Below, one piece after another: positions 15,289 to 22,898 of a stretch of 64,000 bases of DNA; within the stretch, counting starts at the first letter, position 1; each line of letters starts with the position of its first letter. Origin of the DNA: Streptomyces sp. SDr-06 (GTDB lineage: Bacteria > Actinomycetota > Actinomycetes > Streptomycetales > Streptomycetaceae); the NCBI RefSeq assembly GCF_003324565.1, contig NZ_QOLA01000021.1, positions 1 to 64,000 of the forward strand, read 5' to 3'. The translations under genes were made by a program, and so were the position numbers. The notes beneath the pieces are model-generated. The model worked only from the letters and a program-made list of their open reading frames with translations, was not told where the DNA came from and made no database searches.

Positions 15289-16931
15289 GCCCCACCACCC
15301 ACCCCACCGCAGCCGGAAACGTCACCTTCCTCGGTGCCGGACCGGGTGACCCCGGACTGCTGACGCTGCGCGCCGTGGAGGCGCTGGCGTCGGCGGACGT
15401 CCTGATCGCCGAGCCCGCAGTGCTCGACGTTGTTCGCGCGCATGCGCGGGCAGGTGTGGACACACCTCAGCTGACGGTCATTGACGAGGCGTCAACAACC
15501 GCCGGGATCCCTGTGTTGCGGGATGCCGCCAATCTTGTCATGGAGGCCGCGCGCTCCGGCAGGCGGGTCGTCCGTGCCGTCTCCGGCGACCCGGGCCTCG
15601 ACGGCGACGCCGCCGGCGAGATGCTGGCCTGCGCCTCCGAGGGCATCCCCTTCGAGGTGGTGCCGGGCGTGGCCGCCGCGGTCGGCGTGCCCGCGTACGC
15701 CGGTGTCCCGCTGAGCGGGTCCAGCGGCGCGGACGTCCGCTTCGTCGACGCCCGCACCGCCTCCGACCGGTGCTGGGCGGAGGTCGGCGCGAGCGACGGG
15801 ACGGTGGTCGTCTCCACCACCCTGGAGACGGTGGCGGCCGCGGCCGGCGAGCTCGTCACCGCGGGCCGCAAGCCCGACACCCCGATGTCCGTGACCATCG
15901 CGGGCACCACCACGCGCCAGCGGACCTGGTCCGCGACGCTCGGCTCGGTCGCCCAGGTGCTCAAGCAGGCGAAGGTGCTGCCCTCGCCGGACGGGCACCA
16001 GGCCGTCATAGCCGTGGTCGGCGAGCGCAGCGCCCCCGCTCAGCGCGACCAGCTCTCGTGGTTCGAGTCCAAGCCGCTGTTCGGCTGGCGCGTGCTCGTA
16101 CCGCGTACCAAGGAGCAGGCCGCCTCGCTCTCCGACCAGCTCAGGTCGTACGGAGCCGTGCCGCACGAGGTGCCGACGATCGCCGTCGAACCGCCGCGCA
16201 CGCCCCAGCAGATGGAGCGCGCGGTCAAGGGCCTGGTGACGGGCCGCTACGAGTGGATCGCGTTCACCTCGGTCAACGCGGTGAAGGCGGTGCGCGAGAA
16301 GTTCGAGGAGTACGGGCTCGACGCTCGGGCCTTCGCCGGTATCAAGGTCGCCGCGGTCGGTGAGCAGACGGCCGCCTCGCTGGTCGAGTTCGGCGTCAAG
16401 CCGGACCTGGTGCCCAGCGGTGAGCAGTCCGCCGCGGGTCTCCTGGAGGACTGGCCGCCCTACGACCCGGTTTTCGACCCGATCGACCGCGTCTTCCTGC
16501 CGCGTGCCGACATCGCCACCGAGACGCTGGTGGCGGGCCTGATCGAGCTCGGCTGGGAGGTCGACGACGTCACGGCCTACCGGACCGTACGGGCGTCGCC
16601 GCCGCCGGCCGACACGCGTGAGGCGATCAAGGGCGGCGGTTTTGACGCGGTGCTCTTCACGTCCTCCTCCACGGTGCGGAACCTGGTCGGCATCGCGGGC
16701 AAGCCGCACAACGTGACCGTCATCGCGTGTATCGGCCCCGCGACGGCCAAGACGGCGGAGGAGCACGGGCTGCGGGTGGACGTCATGGCTCCGGAGCCGT
16801 CCGTCCACAAGCTCGCGCAGGCGCTGGCGGACTTCGGGGCGGCTCGTCGTGACGCGGCGGTGTCCGCGGGCGAGCACGTCACCCGGCCGAGCGAGCGCCG
16901 CCCCGGCGCCCGGCGCCGCCGCACGACGTAA
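15285..16931 (+). CDS. hemD: Uroporphyrinogen-III synthase fused to a degenerate C-methyltransferase domain
   Basis: A 548-residue fusion. Residues about 12-240 resemble SUMT (CobA): VTFLGAGPGDPGLLTLRAVE is intact, but the second motif reads VVRAVSGDPGLDGDAAGEM where active enzymes have VRLKGGDPFVFGRGGEE, and the THR motif after AGVPL is replaced by SGSSGA. Residues about 265-515 form uroporphyrinogen-III synthase (VLVPRTKEQAASLSDQLRSYG, FTSVNAVKAVREKF, VFLPRADIATETL, VLFTSSSTVRNLVG). The tail is basic (RRPGARRRRTT). Uroporphyrinogen-III synthesis is expected; methyltransferase activity is doubtful. The start is TTG 15285 with GGGGGAG upstream, overlapping the hemC stop. A hairpin at 16940 ends the operon. 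Confidence 0.92.
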   Translation: MSPTTHPTAAGNVTFLGAGPGDPGLLTLRAVEALASADVLIAEPAVLDVVRAHARAGVDTPQLTVIDEASTTAGIPVLRDAANLVMEAARSGRRVVRAVSGDPGLDGDAAGEMLACASEGIPFEVVPGVAAAVGVPAYAGVPLSGSSGADVRFVDARTASDRCWAEVGASDGTVVVSTTLETVAAAAGELVTAGRKPDTPMSVTIAGTTTRQRTWSATLGSVAQVLKQAKVLPSPDGHQAVIAVVGERSAPAQRDQLSWFESKPLFGWRVLVPRTKEQAASLSDQLRSYGAVPHEVPTIAVEPPRTPQQMERAVKGLVTGRYEWIAFTSVNAVKAVREKFEEYGLDARAFAGIKVAAVGEQTAASLVEFGVKPDLVPSGEQSAAGLLEDWPPYDPVFDPIDRVFLPRADIATETLVAGLIELGWEVDDVTAYRTVRASPPPADTREAIKGGGFDAVLFTSSSTVRNLVGIAGKPHNVTVIACIGPATAKTAEEHGLRVDVMAPEPSVHKLAQALADFGAARRDAAVSAGEHVTRPSERRPGARRRRTT

Positions 16932-16939
16932 CCCGGGGT

Positions 16940-16978
16940 GCCCCCGGGGCCCCTGGGCTCAGCCCAGACCCCGGGGGC
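16940..16978 (+). terminator. Terminator of the rex-hem operon
   Basis: GCCCCCGGGG (16940-16949) pairs with CCCCGGGGGC (16969-16978), and an inner stem CTGGGC/GCCCAG extends it. It begins nine bases after the hemD stop. Confidence 0.8.
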
Positions 16979-17034
16979 CGCCCCCACCCCCTGGGGCTCC
17001 GCCCCGGGACCCCGGCCCGCCCTTCGGCCTGCGG

Positions 17035-17375
17035 ACCGTGCCCGCTTGCTCGCGCAGTTCCCCGCGCCCCTAAACCCGCTTTCGGCTTGCGGACCGTGCT
17101 CGCTTCTCGCGCAGTTCCTCGCGCCCCTGGCGGTACTGGTGCGGGCCAGTGCTGGCATCTTCAGCCCGTCCGGCGTTTGAGGACGAGCGCCGTTCAGGCG
17201 CGAACGGGGGCTGGGGCGGAGCCCCAGGACGCCTGCGGACCGTGGTCGCTTCTCGCGCAGTTCCTCGCGCCCCTTGGCGGCATGGTGCTGGCCAGCAGGG
17301 GCAACCTCAGCCCGTCCGGCGTTTGAGGACGAGCGCCCTTGAGGCGCGAACGGGGGGGGGCTGGGGGCGGAGCCC
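17035..17375 (-). repeat. Dispersed extragenic repeats, inverted copies
   Basis: Three copies of the core (here CGCGCAGTTCCYCGCGCCCC) at 17051-17070, 17108-17127 and 17254-17273, alternating with two copies of the short part A element (GTCCGGCGTTTGAGGACGAG at about 17168 and 17308). All are reversed relative to the block at 3.3 kb. They fill the 505-base gap between hemD and hemB; nothing in the gap looks coding. Confidence 0.85.
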
Positions 17376-17423
17376 CCAGGTGCTTCAACCCAGGGGTGGG
17401 GGAGAGCCCCCGCAAAGCGGGCG

Positions 17424-17429
17424 TAGCGT
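17424..17429 (+). promoter_or_regulatory. hemB -10 box, leaderless
   Basis: TAGCGT lies seven bases before the hemB ATG and there is no ribosome site, so hemB appears to be transcribed on its own and without a leader, apart from the Rex-controlled genes upstream. Confidence 0.5.
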
Positions 17430-17436
17430 GTACGCC

Positions 17437-18426
17437 ATGACTGTGTACGGATCCTTCCCCGGGGCCCGGCCCCGTCGGCTGCGCACCACCCCCGCCATGC
17501 GCCGCATGGTCGCGGAGACCCGGCTGCACCCCGCCGACCTCATCCTCCCCGCCTTCGTCAGGGAAGGGATCACCGAGCCCGTCCCGATCCAGGCCATGCC
17601 GGGCGTCGTGCAGCACTCCCTCGACACGCTGCGGAAGGCCGCCGTGGAGGCCGTCTCCGCCGGAGTCGCCGGGATCATGCTCTTCGGGGTGCCCGAGGAC
17701 GAGAAGAAGGACGCGGCCGGGACGGCCGGTACCGACCCGGACGGGATCCTCCAGGTCGCCATCCGCGCCGTGCGGGAAGAGGTCGGCGACGACCTCGTCA
17801 TCATGTCCGACCTGTGCCTGGACGAGTACACGGACCACGGCCACTGCGGTGTGCTCGACGCGGACGGCCGGGTCGACAACGACGCCACCCTGGAGCGCTA
17901 CGCCGAGATGGCCCAGGTCCAGGCCGACGCGGGCGTCCACGTCGTGGGGCCCTCCGGGATGATGGACGGCCAAGTCGGCGTCATCCGGGACGCGTTGGAC
18001 CAGACGGGCCACGAGGACGTCTCGATCCTGGCCTACACCGCCAAGTACTCCTCCGCCTTCTACGGCCCCTTCCGCGAGGCCGTCGGCTCCTCCCTGCGCG
18101 GCGACCGCAAGACCTACCAGCAGGACCCCGCCAACACCCGTGAATCCTTGCGGGAGTTGGCGCTGGACCTCGAAGAGGGCGCGGACATGGTGATGGTCAA
18201 GCCCGCCGGTCCCTACCTCGACATCCTGGCCAAGGTCGCTGAGTCGGTGGACGTGCCGGTCGCGGCGTACCAGATCAGCGGCGAGTACGCGATGATCGAG
18301 GCCGCCGCCGAGAAGGGCTGGATCGACCGCGACCGCGCGATCCTGGAAACCCTGACCGGCATCAAGCGAGCCGGAGCCCACATGATCCTCACGTACTGGG
18401 CGACCGAGGTGGCCAAGGGGCTGTAG
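17437..18426 (+). CDS. hemB: Delta-aminolevulinic acid dehydratase (porphobilinogen synthase)
   Basis: A 329-residue enzyme that condenses two 5-aminolevulinates to porphobilinogen. RLRTTPAMRRMVAETRL and LPAFVREGITEPVPIQAMPG are typical N-terminal parts; the two active-site lysines are in YTAKYSSAFYGPFREA and MVMVKPAGPYLDI. The metal site reads DLCLDEYTDHGHCG (about residues 125-138): the first and third zinc-type cysteines are kept but the middle one is aspartate, a mixed pattern between zinc- and magnesium-type enzymes. It completes the set HemA, HemB, HemC and HemD in this part of the window and has its own promoter after the repeat block. Confidence 0.97.
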   Translation: MTVYGSFPGARPRRLRTTPAMRRMVAETRLHPADLILPAFVREGITEPVPIQAMPGVVQHSLDTLRKAAVEAVSAGVAGIMLFGVPEDEKKDAAGTAGTDPDGILQVAIRAVREEVGDDLVIMSDLCLDEYTDHGHCGVLDADGRVDNDATLERYAEMAQVQADAGVHVVGPSGMMDGQVGVIRDALDQTGHEDVSILAYTAKYSSAFYGPFREAVGSSLRGDRKTYQQDPANTRESLRELALDLEEGADMVMVKPAGPYLDILAKVAESVDVPVAAYQISGEYAMIEAAAEKGWIDRDRAILETLTGIKRAGAHMILTYWATEVAKGL

Positions 18427-18439
18427 GGCTCAGAGCCCT
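18425..18439 (+). terminator. Small hairpin at hemB stop
   Basis: AGGGCT-CAG-AGCCCT, a six-pair stem starting inside the hemB stop codon. It is weak alone but is the only terminator-like structure between hemB and the convergent gene. Confidence 0.35.
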
Positions 18440-18494
18440 GGACGATGGCGGCGGCGTACCCCATGCGTCGCCGCCCTCCAAGACGCCCGCCCCT

Positions 18495-19253
18495 TCAGTC
18501 CCACCAGAAGGTCCAACTCCCGCTGCGCACCAGCGACTCCGCATGGTCCCGCAGCGTGGTCCCTATCGCGTCCGGGCAGAATGCGAAGTGTTCCGCCGCC
18601 AGCACCAACGCCTCTTCCGGGTCGGTCGGCGGGGCTGCCACCGAGACCGTGAGCCGGTCGAAGGACAGGCCCACCACCCTGATCCCGAACCTGTCCTCCC
18701 ACGAACGCAGCACCGCGCACAGCCTCGCCGTGTCGTTCTCGTGGTTCAGCGGGCCGCGCCAGCCCATCGCCGCCGGTATGTCCGCGCTGCGGCGGGCCGG
18801 GACCAGTGCCGCGCGGGCGCCCTTCAGGTGGCCCTCGCCCAGCGCTTCCCGCGCGACCTCGGCCGCCCTGCCGTCGGGGTCTCGCTGGAGCGCGGGGGCC
18901 TCCGCCAGCCCCGGCCACTCGTCGGGGTCATGGCCCAGCTCCTCGGCGTACGTCTCCCAGAACCCCGCCAGCACGTCCTCGGCGTCGTGGTCACCCGCGT
19001 ACGACATCTCCTCCGGGGCCAGCTCCCACTCGGCCAACTCCCCTGTGCCGCCCAGCAGTACGGGATGTAGGCCCAACGCCCTGCGAGCCGGGGCGAGGCG
19101 CGCCAAGTCCTCCGGGGCGGCCGGTTCATCCGCGTACCAGAGCAGTGGCTCGGTCGCCGGGCCGATCACCCTGCCGGGCGGCAGCGCGAGGCCCAGCGCC
19201 GTACCGGTCGGATCGTTCGTCAACTGCGGGAGTGGGTTCGGAAGCATCGCCAT
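18495..19253 (-). CDS. DUF4253 domain-containing protein
   Basis: A 252-residue soluble protein. The C-terminal 110 residues (LVPARRSADIPAAMGWRGPL onward, with LCAVLRSWEDRFGIRVVGLS and VAAPPTDPEEALVLAAEHFA) match the DUF4253 pattern: a small alpha/beta domain common in actinobacteria with no known activity. It ends SGSWTFWWD. It is acidic, without signal peptide. The start at 19253 is supported by a TACATT box six bases upstream and lack of any ribosome site; a longer frame from 19334 is not supported. It converges on hemB. The function is unknown. Confidence 0.8.
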   Translation of the reverse strand: MAMLPNPLPQLTNDPTGTALGLALPPGRVIGPATEPLLWYADEPAAPEDLARLAPARRALGLHPVLLGGTGELAEWELAPEEMSYAGDHDAEDVLAGFWETYAEELGHDPDEWPGLAEAPALQRDPDGRAAEVAREALGEGHLKGARAALVPARRSADIPAAMGWRGPLNHENDTARLCAVLRSWEDRFGIRVVGLSFDRLTVSVAAPPTDPEEALVLAAEHFAFCPDAIGTTLRDHAESLVRSGSWTFWWD

Positions 19254-19259
19254 ACCCCG

Positions 19260-19265
19260 AATGTA
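19260..19265 (-). promoter_or_regulatory. -10 box of DUF4253 gene, leaderless
   Basis: TACATT on the minus strand, six bases before the ATG at 19253. Confidence 0.5.
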
Positions 19266-19306
19266 GGTCCCGCCACTGACAACGCCGCGAGCGTCTGATC
19301 CGGAGC

Positions 19307-19543
19307 TCAGAGCTCCGCTACGAAGCCCTGCCACGCGGCCGGGTTCAGCGTGAGGGTGGGGCCCTCCGGGTCCTTCGAGTCACGGATGTGGATCGCGGAC
19401 GGGTGAGCCGCGACCTCCACGCACTGGCCGCCATCGCTGCCGCTGTAGCTCGACTTCCGCCAGGTGCAGGCCATTTCGAGGCACTCACCGCCATCGCTCC
19501 CGCTGTAGCTGGACTTGAACCACTTCTGTGCGCCGATGCTCAT
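19307..19543 (-). CDS. DUF397 protein with two tandem motifs
   Basis: A 78-residue protein. DUF397 proteins are small partners encoded next to WhiJ-type XRE regulators in Streptomyces. Here the motif occurs twice: WFKSSYSGSDGGECLEMA (residues 8-25) and WRKSSYSGSDGGQCVEVA (28-45), followed by the usual end HIRDSKDPEGPTLTLNPAAW. Most family members have one or a partial second copy. The start codon overlaps the stop of the XRE gene (ATGA at 19542), so both are translated together. Genetic work on related trios points to roles in development and antibiotic production; the role here is inferred. Confidence 0.85.
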   Translation of the reverse strand: MSIGAQKWFKSSYSGSDGGECLEMACTWRKSSYSGSDGGQCVEVAAHPSAIHIRDSKDPEGPTLTLNPAAWQGFVAEL

Positions 19544-20352
19544 CAGTCTCCTAGCAAACGGTCCAACAGGCCTTTCGTGTCCTCGGTGTTGAGGGCCTGT
19601 GTTCGCAGCATCGCATACCGCTGCGCCAGGATGCTTACGTCGCCAGGGTCGGCCACGAAGTGGCTGCCACGCTGAGTCTCGGTATAGGCGAGGTGCTGGT
19701 GGTCCGGAGTCTCCAGCAGGATGAAGGCGCCATCCAGGGATGCGTGAGACGTGCGGCCGAGCGGCATGATCTGGAGAGCCAGGCCGGGGAGTTCCGCGCA
19801 TTCTCGGAGGTGGCGGAGCATCTCCCTGTACACCGCGTCCCCGCCAAGCCGATCGCGGACGATCGCCTCGGAGATGACGAAGCTCAACGACGGAGGCTCC
19901 TTGCGGTGGAGTATGGCCTGGCGGTCGAGGCGGGCCTCTACCTGAAGGGTGATCTCGTCCTCGCTGTACGCCGGTACTCGGCTCCGGAACACCGCGCGGG
20001 CGTACTCCTCGTTCTGGAGGAGGCCCGGCAGAACCTGGTTGGCATAGAAGCTGAGGGCGATTGCCACGCGCTCCTCGTCCATGTACTTCTCCGCCCACAA
20101 CGGATACCGGTCGACCTCCGGCATGTTCTCGACCGCGACGGTCAGAGCGCCCTTGGTGTCCAGCACCACGTCCATTTCGCGGGCAAGGTCGGGCTTCAGT
20201 ACGCGCCGTCCCTGCTCGATCGAGGCGATCGTCTCCGGATCGGCGCAGACCCGTTCCGCCAGCCGTCGCTGGGTGTATCCGGCTGCTCGCCTGAAGCACG
20301 CCAATTGCGCGCCCACCATACGCATCGCGGATGCGTTCTTCCTGGGGTGCAT
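19543..20352 (-). CDS. WhiJ-like XRE regulator with DUF5753 domain
   Basis: A 269-residue regulator. Residues about 12-65 are an XRE helix-turn-helix (QLACFRRAAGYTQRRLAERV, ETIASIEQGRR); the remainder is the DUF5753 sensor-like domain, with YANQVLPGLLQNEEYARAVF, EARLDRQAILHR and LALQIMPLGR. It resembles WhiJ and its many Streptomyces paralogues, each paired with a DUF397 protein and often an ATPase. ATG 20352 is chosen with GGGGAG nine bases upstream; a TTG at 20361 would add three residues. A 29-base palindrome lies 40 bases upstream and is the likely operator, shared with the divergent ATPase gene. Confidence 0.9.
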   Translation of the reverse strand: MHPRKNASAMRMVGAQLACFRRAAGYTQRRLAERVCADPETIASIEQGRRVLKPDLAREMDVVLDTKGALTVAVENMPEVDRYPLWAEKYMDEERVAIALSFYANQVLPGLLQNEEYARAVFRSRVPAYSEDEITLQVEARLDRQAILHRKEPPSLSFVISEAIVRDRLGGDAVYREMLRHLRECAELPGLALQIMPLGRTSHASLDGAFILLETPDHQHLAYTETQRGSHFVADPGDVSILAQRYAMLRTQALNTEDTKGLLDRLLGD

Positions 20353-20393
20353 GTCTGCCAACTCCCCATACCCGCAGCGCGGTTATGCGCGGC

Positions 20394-20422
20394 GGACCCG
20401 TACAAAATACTTGTACGGGTCC
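20394..20422. promoter_or_regulatory. Palindromic operator between XRE regulator and ATPase genes
   Basis: GGACCCGTACAA (20394-20405) and its exact complement (20411-20422) flank AATAC. Twelve-base perfect arms with an AT-rich centre, in a divergent promoter gap, look like the binding site of the adjacent XRE regulator rather than a terminator, since no gene ends here. Confidence 0.7.
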
Positions 20423-20464
20423 AACCTCTCCGTCATCAAAGAGCAGCTCCGAAACCCTCCCCCC

Positions 20465-20935
20465 ATGACGACGGCCCTCACCCAGAACGAATTCCGCGAG
20501 CGCTTCTACCCCCGGCGGCGCCAATCCGTGCCCGAGGCGAGGGAGTTCGCTGAAGTGGCCCTCTCCGACTGGGGGTTCGCGCACCGGCGTGACGACGTTC
20601 TGCTCTGTGTCAGCGAGCTCGCCACCAACGCGTTGGTGCACGGGGTGCCACCGGGGCGGGGATTTCTGTTGCGGGCGGAGTTGCGCGAGGGGGCCGTGTT
20701 GCGGGTCGAGGTGCAGGACAGCGGGGGCGGGGTGCCCCGGGTCGCGGACCTGGCGGACGACGGTGGGCGCGGGCTGCTCCTCGTGGGTGCGACGGCCGAC
20801 CGGTGGGGGGTGGGGGAACGCGACCCCGGGAAGGTGGTCTGGTGCGAGTTCGTCTGCCCGGACGGCGGCTCGTACCCCGGCCCGGATCGCTGGGGCCCCC
20901 GCCCGCACGCGGGACCGGATCGTGGAATGGCCTGA
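20465..20935 (+). CDS. RsbW-like ATP-binding regulatory protein
   Basis: A 156-residue protein with a GHKL-type ATPase domain: the N-box LLCVSELATNALVHG, the G1 box VEVQDSGGGVP and the G2 box GGRGLLLV. These serine-kinase or anti-sigma-like proteins are abundant in Streptomyces; many accompany XRE/DUF397 pairs. There is no sensor or membrane segment. ATG 20465 is used; it follows a poor ribosome region (CCTCCCCCC), so translation may be weak. It diverges from the XRE gene across the palindrome, forming a three-gene cassette. Partner and target are unknown. Confidence 0.82.
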   Translation: MTTALTQNEFRERFYPRRRQSVPEAREFAEVALSDWGFAHRRDDVLLCVSELATNALVHGVPPGRGFLLRAELREGAVLRVEVQDSGGGVPRVADLADDGGRGLLLVGATADRWGVGERDPGKVVWCEFVCPDGGSYPGPDRWGPRPHAGPDRGMA

Positions 20936-21004
20936 TCATGGTGGCTGGGCGCTGCATAGGGTGCCGGGTGGTCGAACATCCGAGCAACTGACAGGAGCCG
21001 CACC

Positions 21005-22207
21005 ATGACCGCCCCTTCGCCGGCCGCCGCAGCCGTGCCCGCGCTCGCCGCGCGGGCCGCGTCCGTCGGGGCCTCCCCCGTACGGGAGATCCTGGCGCTG
21101 ACCGCGCGGCCCGAGGTGATCTCGTTCGCGGGCGGTCTTCCCGCGCCCGAGCTGTTCGACGGCGAGGGCATGGCCGCCGCGTTCCGGGCGGTGATGGAGG
21201 AGCAGGCGCGGACGGCTCTTCAGTACTCCACGACCGAGGGCAGCCCGGCGCTGCGGGCAGCCACCGCCGCGCGGCTCGCCCAGCGGGGGCTCACCACGGG
21301 GACCGACGACCTCCTCATCACCACCGGTTCCCAGCAGGGACTCACCCTGCTGGCCGCCGCGCTGCTCGAACCCGGCGACGTGGTCCTCGTCGAAGACCCC
21401 TGCTACCTGGCCGCGTTGCAGGTCTTCGGCTTCGCGGGTGCCCGGATCGTGGCGGTGCCGTGCGACGAGGACGGGCCCGACCCGGTCGCCTTCGACGAAC
21501 TCGTGGCTCGCGAGCGGCCCAAGCTCTTCTACTGCGTGCCCACCTTCCAGAACCCCACCGGCCGCACCATGAGCGCCGAGCGGCGCCGCGCGATCGCCGA
21601 CGTGGCGGTGCGGCGCGGGCTGTGGCTCGTGGAGGACGACCCGTACGGCGAGCTGCGCTATGAGGGCGCCCACGTACCCTGGATCTCCTCGTTCGAGGAC
21701 GCCGCCGACCGCACCGTGCTGCTCGGCAGCTACTCGAAGATCATGGCGCCCGGTCTGCGCATCGGCTGGCTGCGGGCGCCGCGGGCGCTGCTGCGGGCCT
21801 GCGTGATCGCCAAGCAGGCCTCCGACCTGCACACCGCGACCGTCAACCAGCTCGCCGCCGCCCGCTATCTGGCCGACCGCGACCTGGACGCGCACGTCGC
21901 CAAGGTCCGGACGGCCTACGGCGAGCGCCGGGACGCCATGCTCGCGGCGCTCCCCGAGGCGCTGCCCGACGGCTCCACCTGGAACCGGCCCGAGGGCGGC
22001 ATGTTCCTGTGGGCCCGGCTGCCCGAGGGCAGCGACGCGACGGCCCTGCTGTCCATGGTGATCGAGCACGACGTCGCCTACGTTCCCGGCGCGCCCTTCT
22101 TCGCCGGTGCGCCCGACCCGGCCGCGCTGCGGCTCTGCTTCGTGACCTCGGCTCCGGACGAGATCAGGGAGGGGCTGACGCGCCTCGGTCGTGCGCTCAG
22201 AGGCTGA
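21005..22207 (+). CDS. PLP-dependent aminotransferase, class I/II
   Basis: A 400-residue fold-type I aminotransferase. ISFAGGLPAPELFD near the N-terminus, YSTTEGSPALR, VEDPCYLAALQVFGFAGA, PTFQNPTGRTMS, VEDDPYGELRYEG and the PLP-lysine motif GSYSKIMAPGLRIGW (about residue 245) place it with 2-aminoadipate/aromatic aminotransferases related to MocR effector domains, but without a DNA-binding part. The substrate is uncertain. ATG 21005 has AGGAG seven bases upstream, and TAGGGT at 20957-20962 is a likely -10 box. It converges on the XRE-cupin regulator. Confidence 0.9.
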   Translation: MTAPSPAAAAVPALAARAASVGASPVREILALTARPEVISFAGGLPAPELFDGEGMAAAFRAVMEEQARTALQYSTTEGSPALRAATAARLAQRGLTTGTDDLLITTGSQQGLTLLAAALLEPGDVVLVEDPCYLAALQVFGFAGARIVAVPCDEDGPDPVAFDELVARERPKLFYCVPTFQNPTGRTMSAERRRAIADVAVRRGLWLVEDDPYGELRYEGAHVPWISSFEDAADRTVLLGSYSKIMAPGLRIGWLRAPRALLRACVIAKQASDLHTATVNQLAAARYLADRDLDAHVAKVRTAYGERRDAMLAALPEALPDGSTWNRPEGGMFLWARLPEGSDATALLSMVIEHDVAYVPGAPFFAGAPDPAALRLCFVTSAPDEIREGLTRLGRALRG

Positions 22208-22235
22208 ACCGCGCGACCGGCAGGCCCAGTTGGTG

Positions 22236-22835
22236 TCAGCTCTTCGGTTTCGCGCGGACGTGCATGCGCTCGCCCTGGCGGCCGAAGAGGCTGAGCACCT
22301 CCACGGGGCGGCCGTCCGCGCTGCTGAACCAGTGGGGCACCTTCGTGTCCCACTCGGCGACCTCGCCGGGGCCGAGCACCAGGTCGTGCTCCGCGAGGAC
22401 CAGCCGCAGCAGGCCGTCCAGGACGTACAGCCACTCGTAGCCCTCGTGCGAGCGGAGGTCCGGTTCGGTGCCCCGGTCGGGGATGAGGAGTTTGTACGCC
22501 TGGAGGGGGCCCGGTGCACGGGTCAGCGGGATGAAGGTGCCGCCGTTCGGAGACGGGCGGGGGCTCAACCGGACGCGGGGGTCACCCACTTCGGGCGCCC
22601 CGACCAGATCGTCCAGGGGCACGCCGTACGCGCTCGCGAGCGGGAGCAGGAGCTCCAGGCTCGGGCGGCGCTGTCCCGATTCGAGGCGGGACAGGGTGCT
22701 CTTCGAGATACCCGTCGTCTCGGCGAGCGCGGCCAGGGTGAGGCCGCGCCGGGCGCGCAACCGTTTGAGCCGCGGGCCGACTTCGTCCAGTACCGCCTGG
22801 TGGGGCGGTGGTCCGGCGGGAGGTGGACTGTCCAT
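22236..22835 (-). CDS. XRE-family regulator with cupin domain
   Basis: A 199-residue regulator: helix-turn-helix at about residues 20-75 (RLKRLRARRGLTLAALAETT, KSTLSRLESGQRRPSLELLL) and a C-terminal cupin (SHEGYEWLYVLDGLLRLVL, PGEVAEWDTKVPHWFSS). Such proteins sense a small ligand with the cupin and often control nearby metabolic genes; the convergent aminotransferase is a possible partner but not a proven target. A TGGAAT box six bases before the ATG suggests a leaderless transcript. Confidence 0.88.
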   Translation of the reverse strand: MDSPPPAGPPPHQAVLDEVGPRLKRLRARRGLTLAALAETTGISKSTLSRLESGQRRPSLELLLPLASAYGVPLDDLVGAPEVGDPRVRLSPRPSPNGGTFIPLTRAPGPLQAYKLLIPDRGTEPDLRSHEGYEWLYVLDGLLRLVLAEHDLVLGPGEVAEWDTKVPHWFSSADGRPVEVLSLFGRQGERMHVRAKPKS

Positions 22836-22898
22836 GGGGGCATTCCACCCCGCCGCCCCGGCGGGGGCAACCGTGGTCGCCGTGCGGGACGCGGGGAT

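Noticed and set aside
20061..20294. Small plus-strand frame inside the WhiJ-like gene
   Set aside because: Arginine/proline-rich shadow without start signals.
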